This document shows positions 14,082 through 14,529 of a stretch of 14,529 bases of DNA, piece by piece. Within the stretch, counting starts at the first letter, position 1. The number at the start of each line of letters is the position of its first letter. This stretch comes from an uncultured Erysipelotrichaceae bacterium (GTDB lineage Bacteria; Bacillota_I; Bacilli_A; RF39; UBA660): positions 1 to 14,529 of the forward strand of contig CADBLZ010000031.1 in NCBI GenBank assembly GCA_902795675.1. Direction: 5' to 3'. The notes beneath the pieces were generated by a model that saw only the letters and a program-made list of their open reading frames with translations, had not been told where the DNA came from and ran no database searches. A program made the translations under genes and the position numbers.

Positions 14082-14529
14082 ATAACGCTATTTCCTTTCT
14101 CGTAAGCGGTTTTTCGTCTTGTACAAGAGCGATAATTTTCCTTGCATTATCTAAATCTGCTTTACTTAAACCATAAAGCTTTACTTCTTTAGAATCCTCA
14201 CCATAACCAGAATACATTAAACGAGCTACTCTTTCGATACTTTCAGCTTTCTTATATTGTTCATTCTTGTTATTATATCTATTTCCATTAGCATCAATAT
14301 AATATGGTACACAAGCAGCATCTAGGATTTCTTCTTCGTTGAAGTCATAATAAGCTATCATCTCAGCTCTTTCTTCAACGCTCTTTTTATACTTAGAAGG
14401 TTTATCATTACGACCAAATGCTAACCCAAGTTTACTTACATCAAATATTCTTCTCTTATCATATAGCTTTAATAAAGCTGCATTAATAAGTCTTAAACTA
14501 GGTACTCCAAAACGATAGTTATCTTCATA
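14080..14529 (-). CDS. Unrecognised protein, C-terminal part (N-terminus beyond window)
   Basis: Only the last 149 residues are visible, and the frame is open to the right edge. An internal ATG at 14361 is not taken as the start because the frame upstream is continuous and reads like coding sequence (NYRFGVPSLRLINAALLKLY..RRIFDVSKLGLAFGR). The visible part is charged and helical, with no membrane segment, no signal and no motif I recognise. Near the end it reads LYGLSKADLDNARKIIALV. Stop TAA inside a strong terminator. It occupies the place of ylxM upstream of ffh but does not resemble it. Confidence 0.75.
   Translation of the reverse strand, partial: YEDNYRFGVPSLRLINAALLKLYDKRRIFDVSKLGLAFGRNDKPSKYKKSVEERAEMIAYYDFNEEEILDAACVPYYIDANGNRYNNKNEQYKKAESIERVARLMYSGYGEDSKEVKLYGLSKADLDNARKIIALVQDEKPLTRKEIAL

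Noticed and set aside
1..14529. TGA read as tryptophan (Mollicutes code)
   Set aside because: All Trp codons inspected are TGG and no in-frame TGA occurs in conserved genes. TGA is also not used as a stop here, so the point is unsupported, not excluded.
1..14529. CRISPR array, transposon ends, phage genes or defence island
   Set aside because: No spaced direct repeats, transposase, integrase or nuclease modules were found; apart from the surface genes the content is housekeeping.

Overview
The window is AT-rich DNA from a low-G+C Gram-positive type bacterium (Bacillota/Bacilli, possibly an uncultured Erysipelotrichia- or RF39-like gut lineage). The evidence is a PolC-type replicase beside a short Bacillus-type DnaE, an SRP Ffh, a class B sortase, a lipobox lipoprotein, Bacillus-like promoters and U-tract terminators, and almost exclusive use of A/T-ending codons. 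The lineage is inferred from gene content only. Nine of the eleven completed reading frames end in TAA, two end in TAG and none in TGA.

Left third, minus strand: dnaE (4305-7226) is followed by polC (4244 down to the left edge). Both replicative polymerases therefore lie in tandem. PolC carries several large insertions relative to the Bacillus protein and one in-frame TAG at codon 806. The frame stays open on both sides of that codon, and the window edge cuts the gene just after the catalytic PDIDLNF motif.

Middle: a tRNA-Gln(CUG) gene diverges from dnaE, with overlapping -35 boxes. It is followed on the plus strand by a class B sortase with a long Lys-rich cytoplasmic tail and by rpmB (bL28). 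rpmB converges on rpoZ (RNA polymerase omega), and two back-to-back terminators separate them. A small membrane-anchored pilin-like protein is encoded upstream of rpoZ.

Right third, all minus strand: a three-gene operon of a membrane-anchored extracytoplasmic protein, a DUF5305-like two-TM protein and a RelA/SpoT-type HD hydrolase. Upstream of it come a small lipoprotein, ffh, and the C-terminal part of an unrecognised protein running off the right edge.

Taken together the genes cover replication (dnaE, polC), translation (tRNA, rpmB), transcription (rpoZ), membrane targeting (ffh) and cell-surface assembly (sortase, DUF5305 pair, lipoprotein). I see no CRISPR array, transposon, phage module or obvious defence island. 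The observations most worth following are the amber codon in polC together with the in-frame amber between the DUF5305-like and HD genes, the winged-helix-like insert in PolC, and the unusual tRNA-Gln(CUG).
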